A DNA stretch of 64,000 nucleotides from Xanthomonas sp. F10 (GTDB lineage Bacteria > Pseudomonadota > Gammaproteobacteria > Xanthomonadales > Xanthomonadaceae). The translations under genes were made by a program, and so were the position numbers. The notes beneath the pieces are model-generated. The model did not search any database. It saw only the letters and a program-made list of their open reading frames with translations, and was not told where the DNA came from. Below are positions 55,601 through 64,000 of this stretch, one piece after another. Position 1 is the first letter of the stretch. The number at the start of each line of letters is the position of its first letter. The DNA is taken from contig NZ_JACHNP010000001.1 in the NCBI RefSeq assembly GCF_014206815.1, forward strand, positions 2,260,456-2,324,455. The letters are read 5' to 3'.

Positions 55601-55919
55601 GGATCCGGAACAGGGCCACGCGTGGCTGGCCATCGGCGGCTTCGGCGCGCTGGACCTGCTGGAAATGGAGAGCGGCCTGCACGTGCAGGAACAGGACGCC
55701 GACGAACCGGCCTTGCGCCGCCTCGCCGTCCAGGTCCGGGTCGCTGCCGACGTGGCCGGACAGCCACGGCGCCCCGCACAGGCCGAGGACGAGTTGCGCG
55801 TGTGCCGGCGCTACCGGATCGCGCCGTCGCCGCTGGTACGCGACAGCGTGCGCGGCTGGCGTAGCGGTCGGCTGGAGCGGGTCCTGGGCGGCGATTTCGA
55901 CGTGATGCCGATCGCCTGA
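52611..55919 (+). CDS. ClpA/B-like AAA+ protein fused to an RF2-like domain
   Basis: An 1102-residue protein. Residues 3-20 (ILVFVIGAVVGAVLSRVL) are a membrane anchor, then a helical region of unknown type (about 55-235). AAA1 has Walker A GEHGVGKS (286-293) but its Walker B area (about 343-352) lacks the DE pair. AAA2 is canonical: GPTGTGKT 558-565, VVLLDEFEK 621-629, sensor-2 GARPLRR 766-772. There is no long M-domain between them. Residues 838-917 resemble the RF2 N-terminal coiled coil, 953-1025 the RF2 PCRF domain (WQRVLQMYLAWAEQRNMRVD, ESGLH), and 1074-1100 the RF2 C-terminal tail. The GGQ domain is missing. Probably an ATP-driven remodelling factor; ribosome link is inference. Confidence 0.82.
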   Translation: MEILVFVIGAVVGAVLSRVLGHARSARTSAAPPDPAPAGSAPSDAQDADLADAPEQQVQRLRQQVEALDDQIHSPADLARVAQFEQGAALLAGPAFSDQAVIEALGSPGWALPSMAAVALQHRRNSDLDPVLELLPHLGSYPLNFVLDYLQAQPDADHLHVLLRQARDWWWDVVPFRQRLRAYLHWAASKAPADRAVDVDGLDDAAVAKLGEILGRFKEPVLDPFLQRLQEARAQRREQRVLGGFGRVVAAVPPRLRLPHPTLDAALQRAYDLVTAVPPQPVLLVGEHGVGKSVLIDLLSERLLAEGWRVFEATAAEILAGQSYIGELEGRIREMLAVLHRERALWRAPDFYDLLHKGAHARDPRGILDLVMPALERGELRLIGEITPQQLAQLQVARPTTRSRFEVVTLAPAAPAALAQIGAQWAQAQQQTLQAEVIDAHTLAEAQRMAAQYSPEQHEPGRLLRLLEETLQAATSAEVPRLPLDDEALLQAVSRRSGLPLDVIDDRQRLDLDALRHFFRQRVLGQDEAVETLLDRIAMLKAGLIDSRRPIGVFLFAGPTGTGKTELAKALGELLFGTPERLLRLDMSEFQGEDALYRLTGDDSAGQRTLIARIREQPFSVVLLDEFEKAHPKVWDLFLQVFDDARLSDRNGNTADFRHSIIILTSNVGATLARAAGPGFATVAGGYSRSAVEKAVYETFRREFVNRLDRLVLFNPLDRALMREILHKELDRTLTRRGLRNRAWAVEWEPSAIEFLLDRGFTPDLGARPLRRAIEQHLLAPLARSIVEQTAPEGDQFLFVRGAGDRLDVRFIAPDAPAAAPAPSAAGRADAPLDLRDIVYAPVADEAALARMDAALSALQALQASDAWQQARDADFASMGERDFWSQPGRFQVLDRIERRDRIDSALNSAVRMRARLQAAQSDGGFVGRLAQLLWLLRLACDALQDQRAQDALLDLRIGASELHRHGADARQWWQRVLQMYLAWAEQRNMRVDVLRQDPEQGHAWLAIGGFGALDLLEMESGLHVQEQDADEPALRRLAVQVRVAADVAGQPRRPAQAEDELRVCRRYRIAPSPLVRDSVRGWRSGRLERVLGGDFDVMPIA

Positions 55920-58469
<2,550 letters not shown>

Positions 58470-58487
58470 CGCCACACCGCTCGCTCC

Positions 58488-58523
58488 ACGACAACGCCCC
58501 GCTTGCCGGGGCGTTGTCGTTTC
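58488..58523 (+). terminator. Rho-independent terminator of katG
   Basis: Perfect 14-bp stem ACGACAACGCCCCG/CGGGGCGTTGTCGT with a 5-base loop and TTT, 18 bases after the katG stop. Confidence 0.9.
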
Positions 58524-58903
58524 CGTCGATGTCGCCAGTGTCGGTGTCGGCCGCGGTGCATCGAGCGTGAGCCAGAGACGGCAGCGGATCGTTCCGCGGC
58601 TGACGGTGTCGCGGCTGACGCCGCTCCTACGGCCTAGCCGACCATGCTGAGCACAATCGCACTCGTGGGAGGGACTTCAGTCCCGACTGCTGGCCGGCCC
58701 GGGCAGACCTCGCTCGTCGCCACTGACGTCGCTCCCACAGGGACACACCGCGTGCCGTCCGCTCGCCGTAGGAGCGGCTTCAGCCGCGACGGCAGCACTA
58801 CAAAAGCGTCGCAGCACCAACAAAACCCAGGCGGCGTGCACGCACCCAGCCGACCCCGTCACCCATGCGCGCCGGCCAGCCCCACGGCAACGCACCAGCT
58901 CGG
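58524..58903. other. Gene-free region with palindrome fragments
   Basis: 380 bp between katG and the Hsp15-like gene. It has three palindrome-family pieces: a right half at 58606-58632 (GTCGCGGCTGACGCCGCTCC), a GTGGGAGGGACTTCAGTCCC...CTCCCACAG element at 58665-58740, and a left half at 58771-58792 (GTAGGAGCGGCTTCAGCCGC). No coding sequence seen. Confidence 0.75.
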
Positions 58904-59311
58904 CTACAACGCGTCCAGGTCGCCGAGCGCGCGGATCAGGCGGCGGGCGCGCTTGTCGGGTTTGCCGTCCGGGGCCTGGTAGCCGTTGCGCTCGGCGCTG
59001 CGCTGCGCGCGCAGTTGCGCGCGGCGTTCGCGCGAGGCCTCGCTCTCCTGGTACAGCGCCTGCGCCACGCTGGCCGGGCCGCGGGTGTCACTCAGGCCCA
59101 GCACCTGGATCTCGAACACCTCGTCGCCGCGCTGCACGCGCAACTGTTCGCCCACGCGCACCGCGCGCGAGGACTTGGGCCGCTGCCCGGCCACGTCCAC
59201 CTTGCCGGTTTCCACCGCCTGCTTGGACAGGCTGCGGGTCTTGAAGAAGCGCGCGGCCCACAGCCAGACATCCAGGCGCACCGCGGCGGCTTGCACGACA
59301 GATTCGTTCAT
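58904..59311 (-). CDS. hslR: S4-domain RNA-binding protein, Hsp15-like
   Basis: A 135-residue protein with an S4 RNA-binding domain (about 10-75: RLDVWLWAARFFKTRSLSKQ, SRAVRVGEQLRVQRGDEVFE) and a basic C-terminal tail, matching Hsp15 (HslR) in size and layout. Hsp15 binds free 50S subunits that still carry a nascent chain after heat shock and helps ribosome recycling. The ATG at 59311 is used; longer frames are low complexity. Confidence 0.88.
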   Translation of the reverse strand: MNESVVQAAAVRLDVWLWAARFFKTRSLSKQAVETGKVDVAGQRPKSSRAVRVGEQLRVQRGDEVFEIQVLGLSDTRGPASVAQALYQESEASRERRAQLRAQRSAERNGYQAPDGKPDKRARRLIRALGDLDAL

Positions 59312-59842
59312 TGCGTTGCTCGACATCCACTTGCGTTGGGGTTGCAGGCAGCCAGAGGGCGATGCGGATCGGAAGCCATCGCGCCGACCGAAGGCATGGG
59401 CGGCGCACATGTCTCTTCGCACAGATGGCGATGCCGTCGCGTCAATACAAGCACGGCGCCCGCCATGACCTGTCCGTGCAGGATGAATGGGTTGGCGGGG
59501 AAGAATGGGAGAGCGGGCAGCACCCGGCCACGCTGCAGGCGCGCCCGGGCGCGGCTTGCCCAGGTCGATCGTCGCACACCGGTCCGCACGTCGATCCACG
59601 CCCGCCCAAGGAGCGCATGACGCGATCTCTGGCGAACGCGCGCCCGTCCTCGGCGCAAGCGCATGACCACGCACGACTCGAGCAGGGCCGGCCGCCGCGC
59701 ATGGGCGCCCAGGCGTCATGAGGCGGCCAGGGCCCGGCCATGCACGCCTGCTGCACGAACGCTGCAGGCCGCGGTTCGCCCATCGCCCCACTGCCATCGG
59801 TCGGTGCTAGTGTGGCCGGCTCACGCTCTATCCCGACCCGCG
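59312..59842. other. 531-bp region without a recognisable gene
   Basis: No repeat of the window's families and no protein I recognise on either strand. Open frames exist on several strands, as expected at this GC content, but none looks like a protein. A weak extended -10 (TGCTAGTGT at 59805-59813) precedes the MATE gene by about 30 bases. It may be a decayed gene. Confidence 0.5.
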
Positions 59843-61303
59843 ATGCAAAAGCCCGCCACGCTGACCGAAGGCCCGATCGGCCGCCAGTTGTTGCTGTTCT
59901 CGCTGCCGATCCTGGCCGGCAACATCGCGCAGTCGCTCAACGGCTCGGTCAATGCCGTCTGGATCGGCCGCTACCTGGGCGAAGCGGCACTCACCGCGGC
60001 GGCCAACGCCAACAGCATCATGTTCTTCCTGATCGGTTCGGTGTTCGGCATCGGCATGGCCGCCACCATCCTGATCGGCCAGGCGATGGGCCGCGGCGAC
60101 GTGGCCCAGGCGCGACGGGTGATGGGCACCAGCGCCACCTTCTTCATCGGCATCTCGGTGCTGATCGCCGCCGGCGGCTGGTGGCTGGCGCGGCACCTGC
60201 TGGCGGCGATGGGCACGCCGGCGGCGTCGCTGCCGCTGGCCGAGGCCTACCTGCGGGTGATCTTCCTGGCGATGCCGCTGCTGTACACCTTCGCGTTCCT
60301 GTCGGCGGCGCTGCGCGGCACCGGCGATTCGCGCACGCCGTTCCGCTTCCTGCTGCTGTCGGTGGTGCTGGACATCGGCTTCAACCCGCTGCTGCTGTTC
60401 GGGCTGGGCCCGTTCCCCAAGCTGGGCATCGCCGGGGCGGCCTGGGCCACCTTGATCGCGCAGGCGGTATCGCTGGCCGGGTTGCTGCTGTATCTGCGCC
60501 ACAAGCGCCACGTGCTGTGGCTGGGCCGCCGCGACGCGCGGCTGTTCCGGCTCGACCTGCCGATCCTGCGCGCGCTGATCGTCAAGGGCGTGCCGATGGG
60601 GCTGCAGATGGTGCTGATCTCGCTGGCGATGATCGTGATGATCTCGCTGGTCAACGGCTACGGCACCGCCACCTCCGCCGCCTACGGCGCGGCGCTGCAG
60701 CTGTGGGCCTACCTGCAGATGCCGGCGATGGCGATCGGCGCGGCCTGTTCGTCGATGGCCGCGCAGAACGTCGGCGCGCAGCGCTGGGACCGGGTCGCGG
60801 CGACCGCGCGCAAGGGCGTGCTGTTCAACTTCCTGCTGACCGGCGCGCTGATCGCGCCGTTGATCCTGTTCGACCGCTGGACCCTGGCGCTGTTCCTGCC
60901 GCCGCACAGCGCGGCGCTGGAGATCGCGCGCCATCTCAACCACATCGCGGTGTGGTCGTTCCTGTTCTTCGGCGTCACCTTCGTGATCTCCGGCGTGGTC
61001 CGCGCCACCGGCGCGGTGATCCCGCCGTTGCTGATCCTGGCGCTGTCGCTGTGGGGCATCCGCGTGCCGTTCGCGCAACTGCTGCAGCCGCAGCTGGGCG
61101 TGGACGCGGTGTGGTGGAGCTTCCCGACCAGCGCCACCTGCGCGATGCTGGTGTCACTGGCGTACTACCGCTGGGGCAATTGGCGCAAGGCGCGGATGCT
61201 GGCGCCCTCGCGGCCGGAAACCGTGGCGCATCCGGCGGAAGTGCCGGCGCAGCCGCCGGCACCGGTCGCCGACGTGGCGGTGGCGCAGGATCCGGCGCGC
61301 TGA
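59843..61303 (+). CDS. MATE-family efflux transporter
   Basis: A 486-residue membrane transporter with about twelve helices in two similar halves. Family motifs include LFSLPILAGNIAQSLNGSVN near the N-terminus, AAYGAALQLWAYLQMPAMAIG in the second half, and ALRGTGDSRTPF in the first. MATE proteins export cationic drugs and metabolites by Na+ or H+ antiport. The C-terminal 40 residues are a soluble Pro/Ala-rich tail. Substrate unknown. Confidence 0.92.
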   Translation: MQKPATLTEGPIGRQLLLFSLPILAGNIAQSLNGSVNAVWIGRYLGEAALTAAANANSIMFFLIGSVFGIGMAATILIGQAMGRGDVAQARRVMGTSATFFIGISVLIAAGGWWLARHLLAAMGTPAASLPLAEAYLRVIFLAMPLLYTFAFLSAALRGTGDSRTPFRFLLLSVVLDIGFNPLLLFGLGPFPKLGIAGAAWATLIAQAVSLAGLLLYLRHKRHVLWLGRRDARLFRLDLPILRALIVKGVPMGLQMVLISLAMIVMISLVNGYGTATSAAYGAALQLWAYLQMPAMAIGAACSSMAAQNVGAQRWDRVAATARKGVLFNFLLTGALIAPLILFDRWTLALFLPPHSAALEIARHLNHIAVWSFLFFGVTFVISGVVRATGAVIPPLLILALSLWGIRVPFAQLLQPQLGVDAVWWSFPTSATCAMLVSLAYYRWGNWRKARMLAPSRPETVAHPAEVPAQPPAPVADVAVAQDPAR

Positions 61304-61347
61304 GCGCCTGGGCGGCGGCAATGACTTGCCGCCGGATCCCCCCATGT

Positions 61348-61458
61348 GTAGGAGCGGCTTCAGCCGCGACCAGGCCACCGACCATCGTCAAGAGGGACGC
61401 AGACGCTCGACGGCGAGCGGTTCTGGGAATGCCTGGTCGCGGCTGAAGCCGCTCCTAC
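61348..61458. repeat. Palindromic element, TAGGAGCGGCTTCAGCC family, long spacer
   Basis: Arms GTAGGAGCGGCTTCAGCCGC plus GACCAGGC and the exact complement, separated by about 55 bases instead of the usual 10-15. Lies between the convergent MATE gene and rplS. The rest of 61304-61543 has no gene. Confidence 0.88.
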
Positions 61459-61543
61459 GAAGGCATCGCGCGCGGCGTCGGTTGAAAACAGCGCTGGGAC
61501 TGAATGCACCACAGGCCACGGCGCACATGCTGCCATCCCCCAA

Positions 61544-61573
61544 ACGCAAACGGCCGCCCGAAGGCGGCCGTTG
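61544..61573 (-). terminator. Terminator of the rpsP-rimM-trmD-rplS operon
   Basis: Perfect 10-bp stem AACGGCCGCC/GGCGGCCGTT with a CGAA loop (TTCG on the minus strand), followed on the minus strand by TTGCGTTTG. It lies 28 bases after the rplS stop. Confidence 0.8.
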
Positions 61574-61600
61574 CGGCAGCGACCCGAGGGTCGCCGGGGA

Positions 61601-62017
61601 TTACTCGGCCTTGGCGGCAGCCGCAGCGGCCTGGCGCGCGACCTTGGCCTGCGCAGCGGCGGCCAGATCTTCCTTGATGCGGGCGGCCTTGCCTTCCAGG
61701 CCACGCAGGTAGTACAGCTTGCCGGCGCGGACCTTGCCGCGGCGCTTCACTTCGACCGAGTCGATGGTGGCGCTGTGGGTCTGGAACACGCGCTCGACGC
61801 CGTAGCCGTGCGAGATCTTGCGCACGGTGAACGAGGAGTTCAGGCCGGCGTTCTTGGTGCCGATCACCACGCCTTCGTAGGCCTGCACGCGCTCGCGGTT
61901 GCCTTCCTTCACCTTGACGTTGACGACGACGGTGTCGCCCTGGTTGAACTCCGGCAGCTTGCGCTGGATCTGGGCGGCTTCGAAGTCGGCCAGGATGGTC
62001 TTGTTGAGCTTGCTCAT
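61601..62017 (-). CDS. rplS: 50S ribosomal protein L19
   Basis: A 138-residue L19. The core ([60 protein letters not shown]) is fully conserved; the last 20 residues are an Ala/Lys-rich extension. Located at the 30S-50S interface. Last gene of the operon. ATG at 62017 preferred over the long upstream frame. Confidence 0.97.
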   Translation of the reverse strand: MSKLNKTILADFEAAQIQRKLPEFNQGDTVVVNVKVKEGNRERVQAYEGVVIGTKNAGLNSSFTVRKISHGYGVERVFQTHSATIDSVEVKRRGKVRAGKLYYLRGLEGKAARIKEDLAAAAQAKVARQAAAAAAKAE

Positions 62018-62148
62018 GGTGGGCACCGCTTGTGTCTGGTGAGGTGGTCCGGCAGTCGCCGCACGGCGATTGCGCGATATCGGATGGGCCAAGCACGGAA
62101 CGCACTGGCCGGAAAGCCGGGCATTTTAACCCAGCCCGGCGGCCATGG

Positions 62149-62931
62149 CTAGGGCCTGGGTGGATTTTCCTGTTCGGCGGCCAGGGCCGCCTCCCGCTCC
62201 TGGCGGAATTCCTGCAGCAGACGGCGGTCGGCCGCACTCAGCGCCGCCTCGTCCAGCAGTTCCGGGCGCCGCAGCCAGGTCCGCCCCAAGGCCTGCTTGC
62301 GACGCCAGCGCGCGATCGCGGCATGGTTGCCGGAACGCAGCACCGCCGGCACCTCGCCCAGCGCATGTTCGCGCGGATGGGTGTAGTGCGGGCAGTCGAG
62401 CAGGCCGTCCGGGCCCTCGAAACTGTCCTGGGCGGCGGATTCGGCGTCGTTCAGCGCACCCTCCTGCAGCCGGGTCACCGCATCCACCAGCACCGCCGCG
62501 GCCAGTTCGCCGCCGGACAGCACGTAGTCGCCGATCGAGATCTCCTCGTCCACCGCGGCGGCGACGAAGCGCTCGTCCACGCCTTCGTAGCGCCCGCACA
62601 GCAACAGCAGCCGCGGCAATGCGGCCAGTTCGCGCGCCTTGGCCTGGGTCAGCGGCCGCCCCTGCGGGCTCAGGTAGATCAGCGGCGCCGGCTGCGGATC
62701 GGCCGCGCGCACCGCCTCAAGGCAGGCCTGCAGCGGCTCGATCATCATCACCATGCCGGGGCCGCCGCCGAACGGGCGGTCGTCGACCTTGCGGTAGCCG
62801 CCGCTGGCGTAGTCGCGCGGGTTCCAGCCGCGCAGCTCCAGCAACGCCCGCTCCTGCGCACGCCCGACCACGCCGAACCCGGCGCACTGGGCGACGAACT
62901 CGGGGAACAGGCTGATGACGTCGATGCGCAT
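62149..62931 (-). CDS. trmD: tRNA (guanine-37-N1)-methyltransferase TrmD
   Basis: A 260-residue SPOUT methyltransferase. Starts [11 protein letters not shown]; carries GGGPGMVM, the knot segment [11 protein letters not shown], and [14 protein letters not shown]. It makes m1G37 in tRNA and prevents frameshifting; it is essential in most bacteria. The ATG at 62931 is preceded directly by an inverted heptamer repeat, with no Shine-Dalgarno sequence. 74 bases after rimM. Confidence 0.96.
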   Translation of the reverse strand: MRIDVISLFPEFVAQCAGFGVVGRAQERALLELRGWNPRDYASGGYRKVDDRPFGGGPGMVMMIEPLQACLEAVRAADPQPAPLIYLSPQGRPLTQAKARELAALPRLLLLCGRYEGVDERFVAAAVDEEISIGDYVLSGGELAAAVLVDAVTRLQEGALNDAESAAQDSFEGPDGLLDCPHYTHPREHALGEVPAVLRSGNHAAIARWRRKQALGRTWLRRPELLDEAALSAADRRLLQEFRQEREAALAAEQENPPRP

Positions 62932-62937
62932 GGGGCG

Positions 62938-62972
62938 GAGATTGGGGAGTCGGGAGTGGGGATTCGCAAAAG
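62938..62972. repeat. GGGATT heptamer repeat before trmD
   Basis: Degenerate heptamers (GAGATTG, GGGAGTC, GGGAGTG, GGGATTC) ending GCAAAAGC, inserted in the rimM-trmD gap of a ribosomal operon, 6 bases upstream of the trmD start codon. Confidence 0.8.
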
Positions 62973-63005
62973 CGACAGCGGGGCCAGCGCACGCGCCGGC
63001 ATCGC

Positions 63006-63518
63006 TCAAAATTCGGGGTCCCAGTCGACCACGACCAGGTTGGCCTCGAAATCCACCGACTTGATGTAGTCCGGCTGCACGAACGGCACCAGCCGCTCGC
63101 GGTCGCCGCGCACCACCAGCACGTCGTTGGCGCCGGTGGAGAACAGGTGCGAGACCTGCCCCAGGGCCACGCCGTCGACGGTGCGCACGTCCAGGCCTTC
63201 CAGGTCCACCCAGTAGTACTCGTCCGGACGCGGCGGCGGCAGGCTACTGCGCGCCACGTAGATCTCGGTGCCGCGCAAGGCTTCCACCGCGTCGCGGTCG
63301 GTGACCTCGGGCAGCGTGGCGATCAGGTACTTGCCGGATTCGCGGCCGCGCACGCCGGTGAGGCTGCTCTCGCTGCCGTCGGGTTTGCGCACGATCCAGG
63401 GCTGATAACGGAAAATGGCGAGGCGCGGCTCGGTCCAGGACTCGAGCTTGGCCTCGCCACGGATGCCGAACGCGCCGAGGACCCGACCGAGCAGGATGCG
63501 GCGCTGGCTGTCTTTCAT
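63006..63518 (-). CDS. rimM: 16S rRNA processing protein RimM
   Basis: A 170-residue RimM: N-terminal RimM domain ([20 protein letters not shown]) and C-terminal PRC-barrel ([30 protein letters not shown]). Aids 30S head assembly with S19. It sits 43 bases after rpsP in the normal operon order. Confidence 0.96.
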   Translation of the reverse strand: MKDSQRRILLGRVLGAFGIRGEAKLESWTEPRLAIFRYQPWIVRKPDGSESSLTGVRGRESGKYLIATLPEVTDRDAVEALRGTEIYVARSSLPPPRPDEYYWVDLEGLDVRTVDGVALGQVSHLFSTGANDVLVVRGDRERLVPFVQPDYIKSVDFEANLVVVDWDPEF

Positions 63519-63561
63519 CGGGGCAAACGCAAGGGCCGCGCACTCGGCGCGGCCCGCGGAA

Positions 63562-63822
63562 TCAGGCCGCGGCGGCCTGGTTCTTGGTGGCTTCCTTGTA
63601 CAGGTTGCGCACCTTGTCGGTCAGCTGCGCGCCATTGGACACCCAATGGTCGACGCGGGCCAGGTCCAGCACCACGCGCGGCTCGGCGCCCTGGGCGACC
63701 GGGTTGTAGTAACCGACGCGTTCGATGTTGCGGCCGTCGCGCGCGCTGCGCACGTCGGTGACGATGATGTGGTAGAAGGGGCGCTTCTTGGCGCCGCCAC
63801 GGGTAAGGCGGATCTTGACCAT
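63562..63822 (-). CDS. rpsP: 30S ribosomal protein S16
   Basis: An 86-residue S16 with the standard N-terminus [20 protein letters not shown] and [20 protein letters not shown]. First gene of the operon, with a near-consensus promoter 50 bases upstream. Confidence 0.97.
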   Translation of the reverse strand: MVKIRLTRGGAKKRPFYHIIVTDVRSARDGRNIERVGYYNPVAQGAEPRVVLDLARVDHWVSNGAQLTDKVRNLYKEATKNQAAAA

Positions 63823-63872
63823 GGTGAGTTTCCGGTGTTGCCCAGTCGCCAGGATGGCGCGGTGAACCGACG

Positions 63873-63901
63873 ATTATAGCCACCGCCCCCGCCGCTGCCA
63901 A
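63873..63901 (-). promoter_or_regulatory. Sigma-70 promoter of the rpsP operon
   Basis: Minus strand TTGGCA, 17-base spacer, TATAAT: perfect -10 and 5/6 -35 with ideal spacing. The -10 ends 50 bases before the rpsP ATG, giving a leader of roughly 44 bases. The strongest sigma-70 promoter seen in the window. Confidence 0.85.
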
Positions 63902-63923
63902 GTCGTTGCCGCTGACGCGGCAA

Positions 63924-63960
63924 GGGATTGGGGATTCGGGATTGGGGATTCGTCAGAAGC
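63924..63960. repeat. GGGATT heptamer repeat at window end
   Basis: Four units (GGGATTG, GGGATTC, GGGATTG, GGGATTC) ending CGTCAGAAGC, just upstream of the rpsP promoter. The last 40 bases of the window show nothing further. Confidence 0.85.
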
Positions 63961-64000
63961 GCGCCGATGGTGGCGAGCTCCCATTCTAAACGTTCAGATC

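Overview
The window is about 64 kb of high-GC chromosomal DNA. It most likely comes from Xanthomonas or a close Xanthomonadaceae relative. The grounds are gene content and order (rpsP-rimM-trmD-rplS; rpoE-rseA-mucD-lepA-lepB-DUF4845-rnc-era-recO), TonB-dependent receptors beside glycoside hydrolases, very high GC, and abundant short palindromic and GGGATTC-type intergenic repeats. I saw no rRNA, tRNA, CRISPR array, prophage or insertion sequence. The genus is inferred from memory of gene families, not from a search.

Layout. 0.2-3.4 kb: small alanine-rich lipoprotein, CHASE3-GAF-GGDEF diguanylate cyclase, bactofilin and an overlapping zinc-ribbon protein. 3.4-3.9 kb: dense repeats. 3.9-5.6 kb (minus): AidB-like acyl-CoA dehydrogenase, divergent from a tightly coupled DNA-repair cassette at 5.7-11.5 kb (exonuclease, ATP-dependent ligase, Lhr-type helicase, PdeM-type phosphoesterase). 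11.8-19 kb (minus): FAD monooxygenase, cold-shock protein, a purine/cell-wall salvage group (MTA/MTI phosphorylase, HPRT, NagZ), DsbA/FrnE-like protein, CYTH protein and RlmD. 19-22.3 kb (plus): receiver-HPt protein and a siderophore receptor behind a good Fur box. 22.5-31.7 kb (minus): the recO/era/rnc/lepB/lepA block and the sigma-E operon rpoE-rseA-mucD, with a near-consensus sigma-E promoter before rpoE. 32-34 kb: FadB-like beta-oxidation protein. 34.3-39 kb: zinc CDF exporter and a stress-flavoured group (alcohol dehydrogenase, SRPBCC-like protein, DUF4142 protein, SDR). 39-41 kb: YeiH-type transporter divergent from a LysR regulator. 41.3-47.8 kb: galactan-use locus (TonB receptor, GH53 endo-galactanase, GH2 beta-galactosidase). 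48-50.6 kb: mutS. 51-52.4 kb (minus): GST and a WYL regulator. 52.6-55.9 kb: an unusual ClpA/B-like AAA+ protein with a release-factor-2-like C-terminus. 56.2-58.5 kb: katG behind an OxyR-type site. 58.9-61.3 kb: Hsp15-like protein and a MATE exporter. 61.6-63.8 kb (minus): the ribosomal operon rpsP-rimM-trmD-rplS.

The most notable item is the AAA+ protein. It has an N-terminal membrane anchor, a degenerate first ATPase module, an intact second module, and a C-terminal region that matches the coiled-coil and PCRF parts of RF2 but has no GGQ domain. This suggests an unfoldase directed to ribosomes or to a ribosome-related substrate. The second notable theme is a family of GGGATT-heptamer repeats, often in inverted pairs. 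They abut start and stop codons, replace Shine-Dalgarno sequences at several genes (dsbA/frnE-like, CYTH, recO, trmD), and in one case supply the C-terminal residues of a protein.
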